A stretch of DNA of 64,000 nt. Origin: Saprospiraceae bacterium (GTDB taxonomy: Bacteria; Bacteroidota; Bacteroidia; Chitinophagales; Saprospiraceae). Positions 28,227 through 37,324 of this stretch are shown here, piece by piece. A model generated the notes under the pieces. That model made no database searches, was not told the DNA's origin, and was given only the letters and a program-made list of their open reading frames with translations. Position numbers and translations under genes: made by a program. Every line of letters starts with the position of its first letter. Position 1 is the stretch's first letter. The stretch covers positions 124,001 through 188,000 of the forward strand of contig JADJJU010000008.1 in assembly GCA_016706365.1 (NCBI GenBank), in the 5' to 3' direction.

Positions 28227-28242
28227 GGTAAGGTACCTTACC
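28227..28242. promoter_or_regulatory. Perfect 16-bp palindrome upstream of xdhA
   Basis: GGTAAGGTACCTTACC is its own reverse complement. It lies 71-86 bases before the xdhA start, a plausible place for a dimeric regulator to bind. No T-run follows, so it is not a terminator. Confidence 0.45.
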
Positions 28243-28289
28243 AGACAAGTAAGCTGATGGAAATTAAAATGGTGAAAATATAGACACGC

Positions 28290-29672
28290 TTAAAATGTCA
28301 GTTTAAATCCCAGCATATCGCCTGGCACATTTCGTTGTAACATTTTAATTTGTTGCTCTTCACTCTGCTGAAGCATTCCAATAGCAACAGGATTGAAATT
28401 GAAATCAACTTTTGACTTTCTTTTTCTTTCAAGACCCATTCCATTTTTACCTCCGGAACGGTTTCTATTTTTAAAAAACAAGTATGAAACTGCCCAACCC
28501 GCAGCTGCTCCAGCAGCAGTTATAAAAACTGGCCCTGAAAAGGAATCCATATCTGCAACAATAGCAATACCTCCACCGGCCAGCCCGCCCACTATCGATC
28601 CCAGAGCTATTAATCCTCCTTCTGCATTATCAAAAGAAGTGTGGTTTGTCATTAAATAACTTGCAGCAAGTCCCAGCCCTGAACCTGCAAACAAGCTCGT
28701 GAATGCCCCCCGGCCGGATCCTTCATCAGAAAACCCTAATCCTATCGTGGCTCCAATAAGACCTGCTGTATTTATTGCCCGCAAATCACCTGTCGTTCTT
28801 GGCTGCGTTTTCTGTAAATAATTCATAAGTGCAATTCCTCCGGCAGCACCGACTAAACTACTTACACCCGCTCCCCTTATATCTTCTTCTTCGAATTCAG
28901 TAATCGCTCCATATGCCAGCACACCTAATCCCGTACCCCAAAAATTACCTGTGTTCCATGCCGCAGATCTTGCGTAATCAAAATTGTTTTTCTTTGCAAC
29001 ATAATACATCGCCCAGCCCTCGACAAGACTGGTTAATCCAACAAAAAGTGGTGTATTATTTTCCTCAAATACTTCATTTCCAAGTATTATGCCTCCTAAT
29101 CCTACTCCATGAGCATAACCAACGCCGGATCCAAAGAAATGCATGTTTGCTGCAGAAGCTAAAATTGGTTTGTCCCTTGTCAAAAATAAAGAACTTACAA
29201 ATGTCCCGGCACCAACCAACAATGGGAATGCTCTACCAAATCTTGTCTTTTCTGTGTAGGTAAAAGAGCCACCCGGATAATAATCTGTGTAAGTAGTGGT
29301 CATTAATTCAGAAAGAGCCAGGGCCTGAAATATACTATGAAATGTTGCTGAAGTAATGAGATAATACCGGCCATTATAAACAGTTTTATTTACCGTTTGA
29401 GCAGGAGGAATTACCGTACCACCAGCACCACTTAATGCATTACGCAGATTTTGCAGTTCCTCAGCTGATATCGGATACAATTCAAACCACTCCCTGCCAC
29501 GTTTTTCAAATTCTACTTTAAGCATGTACTCTCCGGATGCTTCTCTCAATAAAGTTGCGCGATTGAAACCATCAGAATACTTCTCTAATATTTGCTTATC
29601 ATTTCTTTGATCAGCAGTGATTTCAAAGACTCCTGGTATGACTTTTAAAAATCGAAATCCAGTTGTGTTCAT
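28290..29672 (-). CDS. Orphan glycine-rich membrane protein
   Basis: I do not recognise this 460-residue protein. Residues 1-95 look soluble and mixed alpha/beta. From about residue 105 to 400 it is built of hydrophobic, glycine/alanine-rich segments with GxxxG spacing (GVGLGGIILGN, GLIALGSIVGGLAGGGIAIV, ITAAGAAAGWAVSYLFF), like glycine-zipper helices. A basic patch follows (GLERKRKSKVDF), and the protein ends GDMLGFKLTF, a short strand-like tail with terminal Phe. No signal peptide is visible at the chosen ATG. An N-terminal frameshift could hide one, but nothing upstream looks like a signal. It stands alone between xdhA and the asparaginase gene. Confidence 0.65.
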   Translation of the reverse strand: MNTTGFRFLKVIPGVFEITADQRNDKQILEKYSDGFNRATLLREASGEYMLKVEFEKRGREWFELYPISAEELQNLRNALSGAGGTVIPPAQTVNKTVYNGRYYLITSATFHSIFQALALSELMTTTYTDYYPGGSFTYTEKTRFGRAFPLLVGAGTFVSSLFLTRDKPILASAANMHFFGSGVGYAHGVGLGGIILGNEVFEENNTPLFVGLTSLVEGWAMYYVAKKNNFDYARSAAWNTGNFWGTGLGVLAYGAITEFEEEDIRGAGVSSLVGAAGGIALMNYLQKTQPRTTGDLRAINTAGLIGATIGLGFSDEGSGRGAFTSLFAGSGLGLAASYLMTNHTSFDNAEGGLIALGSIVGGLAGGGIAIVADMDSFSGPVFITAAGAAAGWAVSYLFFKNRNRSGGKNGMGLERKRKSKVDFNFNPVAIGMLQQSEEQQIKMLQRNVPGDMLGFKLTF

Positions 29673-29726
29673 GTTAGAGTTGTAAAGTGTACCAAAAGAA
29701 CGTAAATAGTATGTGTATAAGTTGGG

Positions 29727-30749
29727 TCAATCCTCTTTAAAAATCTCTGTATATTTTTTATCAGGCAGTATCCAGCCTCTGTACATCCCTTCAGAATTGA
29801 ATTCCATCACTATATTTCCTTTTTTGTCCAGTCCAATGATACCCCCATCGCCTCCAAGTGCAGTGAGTTGCTTTTGGATGACATCCGCAGCTGCATCGGC
29901 TAGACTTGATTTTCCATATTTCATCTGAGCATGAATAGCGTGAGCCACACCTAATCTGATAAAATACTCCCCATGACCTGTTGCTGAAATGCCGCAAGTT
30001 TCATTAGATGCATAAGTTCCGGCCCCGATGATGGGTGCGTCTCCGATTCTGTTAAATCTCTTATTCGTCATACCACCTGTGGAAGTTCCGGCAGCAATAT
30101 TCCCGGATTTATCTAATGCAACAGCCCCCACAGTACCATGTCGGGTAGCTGCATCCTGCTTTTCTTTTTCAGCTTCCTTTTCTTTTGCTTTCTGGAGACT
30201 GTTCCATCTGGATTCTGTATAGAAGTATGTGGGGTCCACAATTTCCAGGCCATTTAACGCTGCGAATTTTTCAGCACCGGCACCAATCATCATGACATGT
30301 TCACTTTTTTGCATCACTGCGATGGCTGCACGGATAGGATTTTTAATAGTAGTCACACTTCCCACTGAGCCTGCCATCAGATCTTGTCCCTGCATAACGG
30401 ATGCGTCCAATTCGTTTTTACCTTCATTAGTAAATACTGCACCTTTGCCTGCATTGAATAGTGGATTGTCCTCCATCAATACGATGGCCGCTTCCACTGC
30501 TTCCAGGGCAGTTCCTCCGTTTGCCAAAACAGATTTTCCTGCCTCTAAAGCTGAATCTAGTCCTGCCAGATAAGCTGCTTCCTGATCAGCTGTCATATCC
30601 GCTCTCGTAATAGTACCCGCACCACCATGTATGACTAATGCGTATTCAGGTTTGCTTGATTTTTCTTCTTTCATTTCTGATTTTGTATCCATATTGCAAG
30701 CGCTTATCAATATGAAAATAAGTAAGAAGGGTAGGATTATTTTTTTCAT
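29727..30749 (-). CDS. Lipoprotein isoaspartyl peptidase / L-asparaginase (Ntn hydrolase)
   Basis: This enzyme is expected to cleave itself before T206 in RHGTVGAV to give two subunits, with the new N-terminal Thr as nucleophile. It then hydrolyses isoaspartyl peptides or asparagine. The substrate-binding segments are visible: VIHGGAGTI at the mature N-terminus, and GDAPIIGAGTYA with ATGHGEYF after the cleavage site. The N-terminus ends in a lipobox ISAC, so it is a membrane-anchored periplasmic or surface enzyme. A Lys/Glu-rich linker precedes the cleavage point, as in relatives. The length is normal. Confidence 0.92.
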   Translation of the reverse strand: MKKIILPFLLIFILISACNMDTKSEMKEEKSSKPEYALVIHGGAGTITRADMTADQEAAYLAGLDSALEAGKSVLANGGTALEAVEAAIVLMEDNPLFNAGKGAVFTNEGKNELDASVMQGQDLMAGSVGSVTTIKNPIRAAIAVMQKSEHVMMIGAGAEKFAALNGLEIVDPTYFYTESRWNSLQKAKEKEAEKEKQDAATRHGTVGAVALDKSGNIAAGTSTGGMTNKRFNRIGDAPIIGAGTYASNETCGISATGHGEYFIRLGVAHAIHAQMKYGKSSLADAAADVIQKQLTALGGDGGIIGLDKKGNIVMEFNSEGMYRGWILPDKKYTEIFKED

Positions 30750-30853
30750 ACTAATGTGATTTGGATCCGAATATAGCCCTTTTTTATTCCATTGTGTGGC
30801 ATTTCAAAATCCCAATTTTTGTTTAGAAGGAATGTAAGAATAGCACTTGAATT

Positions 30854-32146
30854 CTATTTTGCTATTTCCAGAAGTTTGGCTTGAATTTGATGATACTTTG
30901 ATTTAAGTTCAGCATTCAATTGATTGAATTTGAATCTGATAAAAATTCCTTCCCAGTTTTCAATCCAAAATGCTGCCAGCCAACTCCATATTGGATATAA
31001 CATCAGCAGAACCAAACAAGTCCAACTTTCGCCCGCAATAATTAATCCAGCAAGAATGGCATTTTGAAATACCGCAATAAAAAACATAGCACCCATCCTG
31101 ACTGGAGTATAATACTCAATCATTTTTTTGATTTTTGAACCAATTGCCTTTGCAGCATAGAAAGGGATAACATTAAGAATAATCCCTAAAACTGAAGGGA
31201 TTGTAAGTAATACCTGAAGAATAAGTGACAGAAAAGGCCCTGATCTTTTGAGATAAAGTTTGGACCAGTTACGAATTCCCACACCTTCAAGTCCGGTTCG
31301 GATTTTGTTAATATCATTATTCAATTCTAAATATGCCGTAGCATCAAGATCGTTAATGAAATTACTTAGCTTTTTTTCTGCCTGAAAACGATTTGGATTT
31401 TCCAATATTATTGGCCACACTGGAACCGGAGTTCCGCCATGCCATATATCCATGACATCATCGTATAATTTATCCCGTCCCATATCCTTTATCTGCAATA
31501 CAAGAGGAGAAAGGCGATTTTCAATTTCCTGAGTGATCTGATTAATTGCTACCTGCGGCTGTTCGGTATAAGTTTGCCAGTAGTCTCTCACTGCTATTGG
31601 TTCTCCAAAATGAACCATAGCCTGAGATCTGTACTGATCTCCATGCGGATAGTTGACTGCAACCGGAAGGATTTTAATCTCAGGAATCTCAGGAAATTTA
31701 TCCAGAGCTCCCAACACAATTCTGGCTGCTCCCTTTTTGATAGGTCGTAAACGCTTCTCGAAAACACAACCTCCTTCTGCATAAATGACAATTGAATTTC
31801 CGCGTCTCAAGTGTTCAAAACAAGCAGAAAAACTCTCATCATTGCGCTTCATGTCGGCATAGCCATCTTTGAATCGGTATATAGGCAGCTGATGTGTCAT
31901 TCGCAATACCCAGGCAAAAACCGGATTTTTGAATACATCTCCCCGAACGAGATAGTACAATATTCTTTTCTGAAAGGTGGCCAGTATGACCGGTTCTGCG
32001 AACGAATTCGGATGATTACTTGCTATTAACAGCGGTCCGGTATCAGGAACATGATGAGCATCTATAATATGCAGGTTTCTGAAATAAACTCCAACTGCCA
32101 GTCTTACGAGTGGTCTCAGAATTAAATATAACAAGCTGTGTTTCAT
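30854..32146 (-). CDS. PlsC-type glycerol-3-phosphate acyltransferase family protein
   Basis: The first half is an acyltransferase domain with the variant catalytic block SNHPNSFAEP (His of the Hx4D-type motif; the acidic residue is shifted to Glu) and a glycine block YAEGGCVFEKRLRP in place of the usual FPEGTR. The second half (residues 300-410) has about three membrane helices. Proteins of this layout are common in Bacteroidota and are thought to acylate lysophospholipids, but the exact substrate is unknown. The motif changes are seen directly; whether they alter activity is not known. Confidence 0.8.
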   Translation of the reverse strand: MKHSLLYLILRPLVRLAVGVYFRNLHIIDAHHVPDTGPLLIASNHPNSFAEPVILATFQKRILYYLVRGDVFKNPVFAWVLRMTHQLPIYRFKDGYADMKRNDESFSACFEHLRRGNSIVIYAEGGCVFEKRLRPIKKGAARIVLGALDKFPEIPEIKILPVAVNYPHGDQYRSQAMVHFGEPIAVRDYWQTYTEQPQVAINQITQEIENRLSPLVLQIKDMGRDKLYDDVMDIWHGGTPVPVWPIILENPNRFQAEKKLSNFINDLDATAYLELNNDINKIRTGLEGVGIRNWSKLYLKRSGPFLSLILQVLLTIPSVLGIILNVIPFYAAKAIGSKIKKMIEYYTPVRMGAMFFIAVFQNAILAGLIIAGESWTCLVLLMLYPIWSWLAAFWIENWEGIFIRFKFNQLNAELKSKYHQIQAKLLEIAK

Positions 32147-32256
32147 GCAAAGGCAACAGATAAGAGAAAAGACAAATTATAAATCTGCTCAACTGCAAAT
32201 GAATTTATGAGCGAAAGAACAAGATATGACAATTTGACTAAAAGGATCCAAAGGAA

Positions 32257-33657
32257 CTATATGTGAAGCGCAACATTATTGACAGCAAGGGCTGCTTCCT
32301 TAATTGCCTCTGCAAATGTCGGGTGCGCATGCGACATGCGTGCAATATCTTCAGCTGCAGCCCGGAATTCCATAGCAGTTACTCCCGCCGCAATCAGATC
32401 AGCTGCTCTGGCTCCTACCATGTGAATACCAAGAATCTCATCTGTATCCTTGTGTGCAATAATTTTGACCAGTCCTTCGAGGTCCATGCTGGCACGAGCC
32501 CTGCCCAGGACTTTGAATGGAAATTTACCAACCTTGACAGCTATTCCCTGAACTTTTAACTGCTCCTCTGTTTGCCCTACAGAAGACATTTCAGGCCATG
32601 TGTACACCACACCAGGAATCAAATTATAGTTGATATGCGGCTTTTGACCGGCCAGTATTTCAGCGACAAACACACCTTCTTCTGAAGCTTTGTGTGCAAG
32701 CATAGCTCCCTGAATAACATCACCAATAGCATAAATTCCAGGAACATTTGTTTCTAGATGATGGTCCACTTTGACTCTCCCTCTGTCATCCTTTTCAATT
32801 CCCACATTTTCCAGTCCCAGATTATCGGTATATGCCCGACGCCCTATGGCAATCAGACAGTAGTCAGCTTCAATCTGATTGACTACCCCGCTATCTTTTG
32901 CTTTAAATGAAATGGTAGCCTGTTTAGTGTTACTTTTTACTTCTGTAACTGCGTGTCCCAGATGGAACCTGAATCCAAGTCCCTTTAGTGATTTCTGCAA
33001 TTCTTTTGCACAATCCTTATCCATCCCTGTGAGAATTCTATCTTCAAATTCAATCACATCTATCTCTGTGCCCAGTCTGGCAAATACGGATCCCATCTCC
33101 AGGCCTATCACACCTGCTCCGATGATTACCATTTTCTTAGGAACAGATTTTATATTCAATGCCTCTGTAGAAGTGATTATACGTTTCTTATCATAATTAA
33201 ATGCTGCCGGTGTAATGGGTTTGGAACCTGTAGCGATGATGATTTTCTCGCCGGTAATCTCTGTGGTTTTGCCATCATTTCCTTTGATTGAAATAGTGTT
33301 TTTGTCTACAAAACTGCCATGCCCCAGGTATGTGTCAATTTTATTCTTCTTCATCAGATAATCAATACCTCCGCTTGTCTGGGTTACTACATCATCCTTG
33401 CGGCGGATCATCTGCTCCATATCTAAAGTAAGCTTTCCTGTGCTGATCCCATGAGCAGCAAAATTTTCCACAGCATTATGGTAATGTTCAGAAGAATCCA
33501 GCAAGGCCTTGGAAGGAATACATCCTACATTCAGACATGTGCCACCAAGAGTATTATATCTTTCGATGATGGCAGTTTTCAAGCCAAGTTGAGCTGCGCG
33601 AATAGCAGCCACGTAGCCACCCGGACCTGATCCGATCACGATGACATTATATTGCAT
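32257..33657 (-). CDS. lpdA: Dihydrolipoyl dehydrogenase (E3)
   Basis: This FAD enzyme reoxidises lipoyl groups of the 2-oxoacid dehydrogenase and glycine-cleavage complexes. The FAD site GSGPGGYVAA is at residues 9-18. The redox-active disulfide is C41/C46 in GGTCLNVGCIPSK. The NAD site IGAGVIGLEMGS lies in the middle, and the C-terminal active-site His is in HAHPTFAEA. The 466-residue length is normal. It likely serves the E2 encoded at 13011, although the genes are 18 kb apart. Confidence 0.95.
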   Translation of the reverse strand: MQYNVIVIGSGPGGYVAAIRAAQLGLKTAIIERYNTLGGTCLNVGCIPSKALLDSSEHYHNAVENFAAHGISTGKLTLDMEQMIRRKDDVVTQTSGGIDYLMKKNKIDTYLGHGSFVDKNTISIKGNDGKTTEITGEKIIIATGSKPITPAAFNYDKKRIITSTEALNIKSVPKKMVIIGAGVIGLEMGSVFARLGTEIDVIEFEDRILTGMDKDCAKELQKSLKGLGFRFHLGHAVTEVKSNTKQATISFKAKDSGVVNQIEADYCLIAIGRRAYTDNLGLENVGIEKDDRGRVKVDHHLETNVPGIYAIGDVIQGAMLAHKASEEGVFVAEILAGQKPHINYNLIPGVVYTWPEMSSVGQTEEQLKVQGIAVKVGKFPFKVLGRARASMDLEGLVKIIAHKDTDEILGIHMVGARAADLIAAGVTAMEFRAAAEDIARMSHAHPTFAEAIKEAALAVNNVALHI

Positions 33658-33779
33658 AAGAACTACATTTGAGTTTAGAATAAATTAGTACCGGGGAAAT
33701 TGTTTGACACCCCATTTGATTGAAATTTATATCACTATCAGCCACACGAGCATGTGGATTTTTCATAGAAGTAAATGAA

Positions 33780-34956
33780 TTACTGAGGGGGATTGTTCGG
33801 TCTTCTGTCAGGGAAATTTTTCTTTTTCTTCTTCTTTTTCTTCCTTTTAGGAGAGTCCGGTAATTCCACAGCTCCTGTTACATCTGCATAATCCATCTTA
33901 TCGTCATCCTGATTATCGGAATGCTTAAATTGCAGCTCCATAGGATCTGTAGGTTTTTCACCTTTCTTATTAAGTTGCTGGATTTCTCTTACTTGTTCCT
34001 TTTCCAGTGCAATCATGGTAGGGCGACCTCTCTCAGGTTCGTAATTGTAATACATCAGACCTTTGAATATATCAGTCTTTACATGATGAGCATTACCGAG
34101 TGCAAATCTCAATGGAAAATTATCCGGTGGAAATTGGCTTGAGTGCATCGATATAAGCATCCAGTTCAAAGTTGAGGCAACATTTCAATCTTCCGCATTG
34201 CCCTGAAAGCTTAGCTTGATTAATGGCCAGGTTTTGATATCTGGCTGCTACAGTTGCCACGGACTTGAAATCTGTCAGCCAGGTTGAGCAACAAAGTTCT
34301 CTTCCGCAAGATCCGATTCCACCAATTCTTGCAGATTCCTGTCTGGAACCAATCTGGCGCATTTCAATCTTCACGCGAAAATCCTTTGCATAATGCCGTA
34401 TAAGTTCCCTGAAATCTACCCTTCCATCCGCTGTAAAATAAAAAGTAGCTTTGCGCAGGTCACCCTGATATTCCACATCTCCCAGTTTCATGTCCAATCC
34501 TATGGATCTTGCTATTGCTCTTGCTTTTACCAATGTAGCATTATCCAGCATCCGGGCTTCCTGCAATCTTTCCAAATCCCGCTCATTTGCTTTTCTAATG
34601 ACCGGATTGAACGTTCCGGTTTCCGTGATCTTCTTCTTTTTCATCTGAAGCCTGACGAGTTCACCGGTTAAAGAAACTCTGCCGACATCATATCCTCCAC
34701 CTGTATCTACTACTATCCAGTCTCCTGACTGGACCAGGACAGGATATTCTATTTTAAAAAAATCTTTTCTTGATCCGTTTTTGAAAGTTGCTTCAATCAG
34801 GTGATAAGGATCTACATCCTGAATCCCGGCATCAGACAACCAGTCATAGGTATTCAGTCTGTTGCATCCCCCTGTGGAGCAGCCACCGCTTGAGCATCCT
34901 CCGCCACAGCCACCGGAAGAACCCTCTTTTGTTATACTACATCCTGCACATGCCAT
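33780..34956 (-). CDS. PSP1-domain (RicT/YaaT-like) protein with Cys-rich N-terminus (frameshifted)
   Basis: The family includes B. subtilis RicT, part of an Fe-S-linked complex acting in RNA maturation; the function in Bacteroidota is not settled. The first 30 residues are Cys/Gly/Ser-rich (MACAGC, GGCGGGC, GGCSTGGC). The PSP1 core follows, with the conserved Cys blocks SCGRELCC and QCGRLKCCLN. The frame breaks at the GG at 34136-34137: removing one base joins AYIDALK to QFPPDNFPLRFAL. The C-terminal tail carries a run of eight lysines. I take the ATG at 34956; an in-frame start at 34977 would add seven residues before the Cys-rich region. It lies downstream of holB on the same strand. Confidence 0.82.
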
Positions 34957-35124
34957 GTTCTTAATTATATTAACCAAGGGCTAAGATAATGCGATTATTT
35001 TAATAAGGTAGATAATTAGGCGCTTGAGGAGCCTCTTATGTGTTATTGGTCTTACTATTTTATAAGCAAATTTTCACATGAGCGAATATAAGCCTGGCAA
35101 TAAACTGGCAGAGCATTTACAATT

Positions 35125-36243
35125 CTAAGCCCTATTCTTCAGCGTCCTGTGAATGAATAGCGTAGACGCCATGGCTAATATTTTAGAATTCGCGTTTTGT
35201 TCCAAAGCGGCTAAATCCTCGTTTAGACGTTCGGTGATTTTCTCTATAACCAGAAAGGGCAATAGAGGGACTATTTTAGGTAGAGTTTCTTTCTCTGCAG
35301 CTGAGAGTAAAACATAATCATCACCCCGATATTGAGCAATCAATGCCTGCTCCAAAAAGTACATGCCATACCTCAAAAAATTCTTTTGCTGCTCGCGTGA
35401 TATTTTGTTAAATGCATCGGACCATTGTGTCATTTCTACAGGATGTGCTTTATATGCACATCTCAACCAATCAATCACTGAGAGTTCGTGTTCCTCCGTC
35501 TTATTTTGGAGTATTCTGGTAGCCTCACTCATGTTGCCGTCAGCCAGCCAGGCAATTTCATTCGCCTGCTTGTGGCCAATTTTCATTTGCTCTTCCAAAA
35601 CATGTGCAATATCTTCTGAATTCAGTGGGCGGGTTCTGATCAATTGACATCTCGATAAAATGGTCGGTAAAATAGCCTCTTCCTGCTCAGTAACCAGGAT
35701 CAGATAAGTATCCGGCTCCGGCTCTTCGATGAGCTTCAATAAAATATTCCCTTCTTTTCCCAGTAATTCAGGGAACCAGATTATCATTATTTTAGACCTG
35801 CCTTCGTAATGGCTTAAACTTAGCTTCTGAATGATTTCCCGGGTAGCTTCAGCACTTATATTGGCTTGTTTGTTTTCTCCTTCCAGGGCTGCAATCCAGC
35901 TCTTCTTGTCAATGTAGGGATTAGCTGTAATTTGCTCCCTGAAAAGATCCATATAATTGGAAGATAGTGCAGCGACCTTGTCCTGCCTTATCAGAGGAAA
36001 TGCAAAATGGATATCAGGATGAATAAGAGCAAATGATTTATTACATGCCTGACAGGTTCCACAGGCAGATCCTCCCAGAAGAGACTCACATTGAAGTGCT
36101 GAGGCCAATGCCAAAGCCAATGCCAATTGTCCTGAGCCCGGAGGACCCGAAATCAATATGGCATGAGGAGTTCTGTTGTTCAGGATCATTTCCTCCAACA
36201 AGTTAACAGCTTCCTTTTGTCCGGCTATTGAGGAATTTTTCAT
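35125..36243 (-). CDS. holB: DNA polymerase III delta' subunit
   Basis: This is a clamp-loader subunit that helps place the sliding clamp on DNA during replication. The N-terminal AAA+ domain has ISGPPGSGQLALALAL: the usual Walker A Lys is replaced by Gln, fitting a delta' subunit that does not hydrolyse ATP. A zinc-binding group CGTCQAC follows at about residues 61-67, with another Cys ten residues earlier. The sensor 1/SRC region is present (PTILSRCQLIRTRPL). The C-terminal helical part is weakly conserved, as in the family. The length is 372 residues. Confidence 0.85.
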   Translation of the reverse strand: MKNSSIAGQKEAVNLLEEMILNNRTPHAILISGPPGSGQLALALALASALQCESLLGGSACGTCQACNKSFALIHPDIHFAFPLIRQDKVAALSSNYMDLFREQITANPYIDKKSWIAALEGENKQANISAEATREIIQKLSLSHYEGRSKIMIIWFPELLGKEGNILLKLIEEPEPDTYLILVTEQEEAILPTILSRCQLIRTRPLNSEDIAHVLEEQMKIGHKQANEIAWLADGNMSEATRILQNKTEEHELSVIDWLRCAYKAHPVEMTQWSDAFNKISREQQKNFLRYGMYFLEQALIAQYRGDDYVLLSAAEKETLPKIVPLLPFLVIEKITERLNEDLAALEQNANSKILAMASTLFIHRTLKNRA

Positions 36244-36270
36244 TAGCCGCGAAGATAAATAAAAATGAAA

Positions 36271-36804
36271 CTAAGCTTCGATCCAATTTAATAAGTCCTC
36301 ATCCAGAGGAGTCATGGAAGATGGCAATGCTTTTTCAAGTTTGCCATTTTCATTAATCAGAAATTTGTTGAAATTCCATTTGACCTCAGCATCCAAAACT
36401 CCATTTTTAGATTTTTGAGTCAACCATTCGTAAATTGGATGAACCGGACTGGATTTGATATTAACCTTGGTGGTAAGGGGAAAAGTTACCCCAAATTTAC
36501 TGGAGCAGAATTGCTGAATTTCTTCAGCTGAACCCGGCTCCTGACCACCAAAATCATTACTTGGAAAACCAATTATGACCAAATTTTCCTGATGAAGCTC
36601 ATACAATTCCTGAAGCTGAGCATATTGTTTGGTATATCCGCATTCAGATGCCACATTAACAATCAGGATTTTTTTACCTTTAAAATCTGAAAAATCAATA
36701 ATCTTTCCATCAATAGATTCAACTTTGAAGGAATGAATTGAAGCAGTATCTGTCATGGAAGAATATTGGCTTAATGAAAAAAGTAAATGCAGTAGGACAA
36801 ACAT
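36271..36804 (-). CDS. Glutathione peroxidase-family thiol peroxidase
   Basis: This enzyme reduces peroxides with thiols, probably thioredoxin in bacteria of this type. The catalytic Cys is C55 in VNVASECGYT (Cys in place of selenocysteine), Gln is Q88 in FGGQEPG, and Trp/Asn are in KWNFNKF. The first 16 residues are hydrophobic but lack a clear cleavage site; starting at the Met at 36756 would give a normal 161-residue cytosolic form. It is divergent from queD, 89 bases away. Confidence 0.92.
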   Translation of the reverse strand: MFVLLHLLFSLSQYSSMTDTASIHSFKVESIDGKIIDFSDFKGKKILIVNVASECGYTKQYAQLQELYELHQENLVIIGFPSNDFGGQEPGSAEEIQQFCSSKFGVTFPLTTKVNIKSSPVHPIYEWLTQKSKNGVLDAEVKWNFNKFLINENGKLEKALPSSMTPLDEDLLNWIEA

Positions 36805-36893
36805 ATTGAGTTATTTGGTTGAAGAACAAAACACACAGCTGCTTGTTCAAATCCAATAATTGAAATCCTATTCCCCGACCAGAAAAGAAATTT

Positions 36894-37310
36894 ATGAAAG
36901 TTGCAGTATTTAGAAAGGCTCATTTCAATGCAGCTCATCGTTTGCATCAACCTAAATGGTCGGATGCAAGGAATAATGAAGTTTTTGGGTTGTGTAATAA
37001 TCCCCACTTTCATGGTCACAATTACGAAATGGACGTAAAGGTTATTGGTGAAATAGATCCTGAAACCGGCATGCTGATCGATCTCGGGTGGCTAAGAGAC
37101 CTTATTAAAACTGAAATCGAAGATCGCTTCGATCACAAAAACCTAAATGTGGAGACAGAGGAATTTGCCAATCTTAATCCTACTGCTGAGAATATTTGTG
37201 TTGTCATCTGGAAAATCCTTAGATCTAAATTGGAATCTAAATTTGATCTCCAGGTGCGACTATATGAGACTCCCCGCAATTATGTTGAATACCCTGCTTT
37301 CCTGGGATGA
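36894..37310 (+). CDS. queD: 6-carboxytetrahydropterin synthase / PTPS family
   Basis: This enzyme converts dihydroneopterin triphosphate to a carboxylated tetrahydropterin on the way to queuosine, or to a pyruvoyl form in relatives. The zinc ligands are H15, H40 and H42 (AAHRL, HFHGHNY), and the catalytic Cys is C34 in GLCNN. FDHKNLN and the Glu in the C-terminal RLYETPRN also fit. The 138-residue length is normal. No other queuosine genes are in the window, so the QueD name rests on family membership. Confidence 0.9.
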   Translation: MKVAVFRKAHFNAAHRLHQPKWSDARNNEVFGLCNNPHFHGHNYEMDVKVIGEIDPETGMLIDLGWLRDLIKTEIEDRFDHKNLNVETEEFANLNPTAENICVVIWKILRSKLESKFDLQVRLYETPRNYVEYPAFLG

Positions 37311-37324
37311 AAATATTTTATCCC
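37304..37324. terminator. Possible bidirectional terminator at converging gene ends
   Basis: GGGAT and ATCCC arms flank an A/T palindrome (GAAAATATTTTA), overlapping the ends of queD and the acyltransferase gene, which are 7 bases apart. The arms are short, so this is weak support. Confidence 0.35.

Noticed and set aside
28290..29672. Phage holin or tape-measure-like protein
   Set aside because: Glycine-rich hydrophobic helices first suggested this, but there are no phage genes nearby and the N-terminal domain does not fit.
30839..30866. AATAGCA...TGCTATT inverted repeat at the end of the PlsC-like gene
   Set aside because: The stem is only 7 bp with a 14-base loop and no T-run, too weak for a terminator call.
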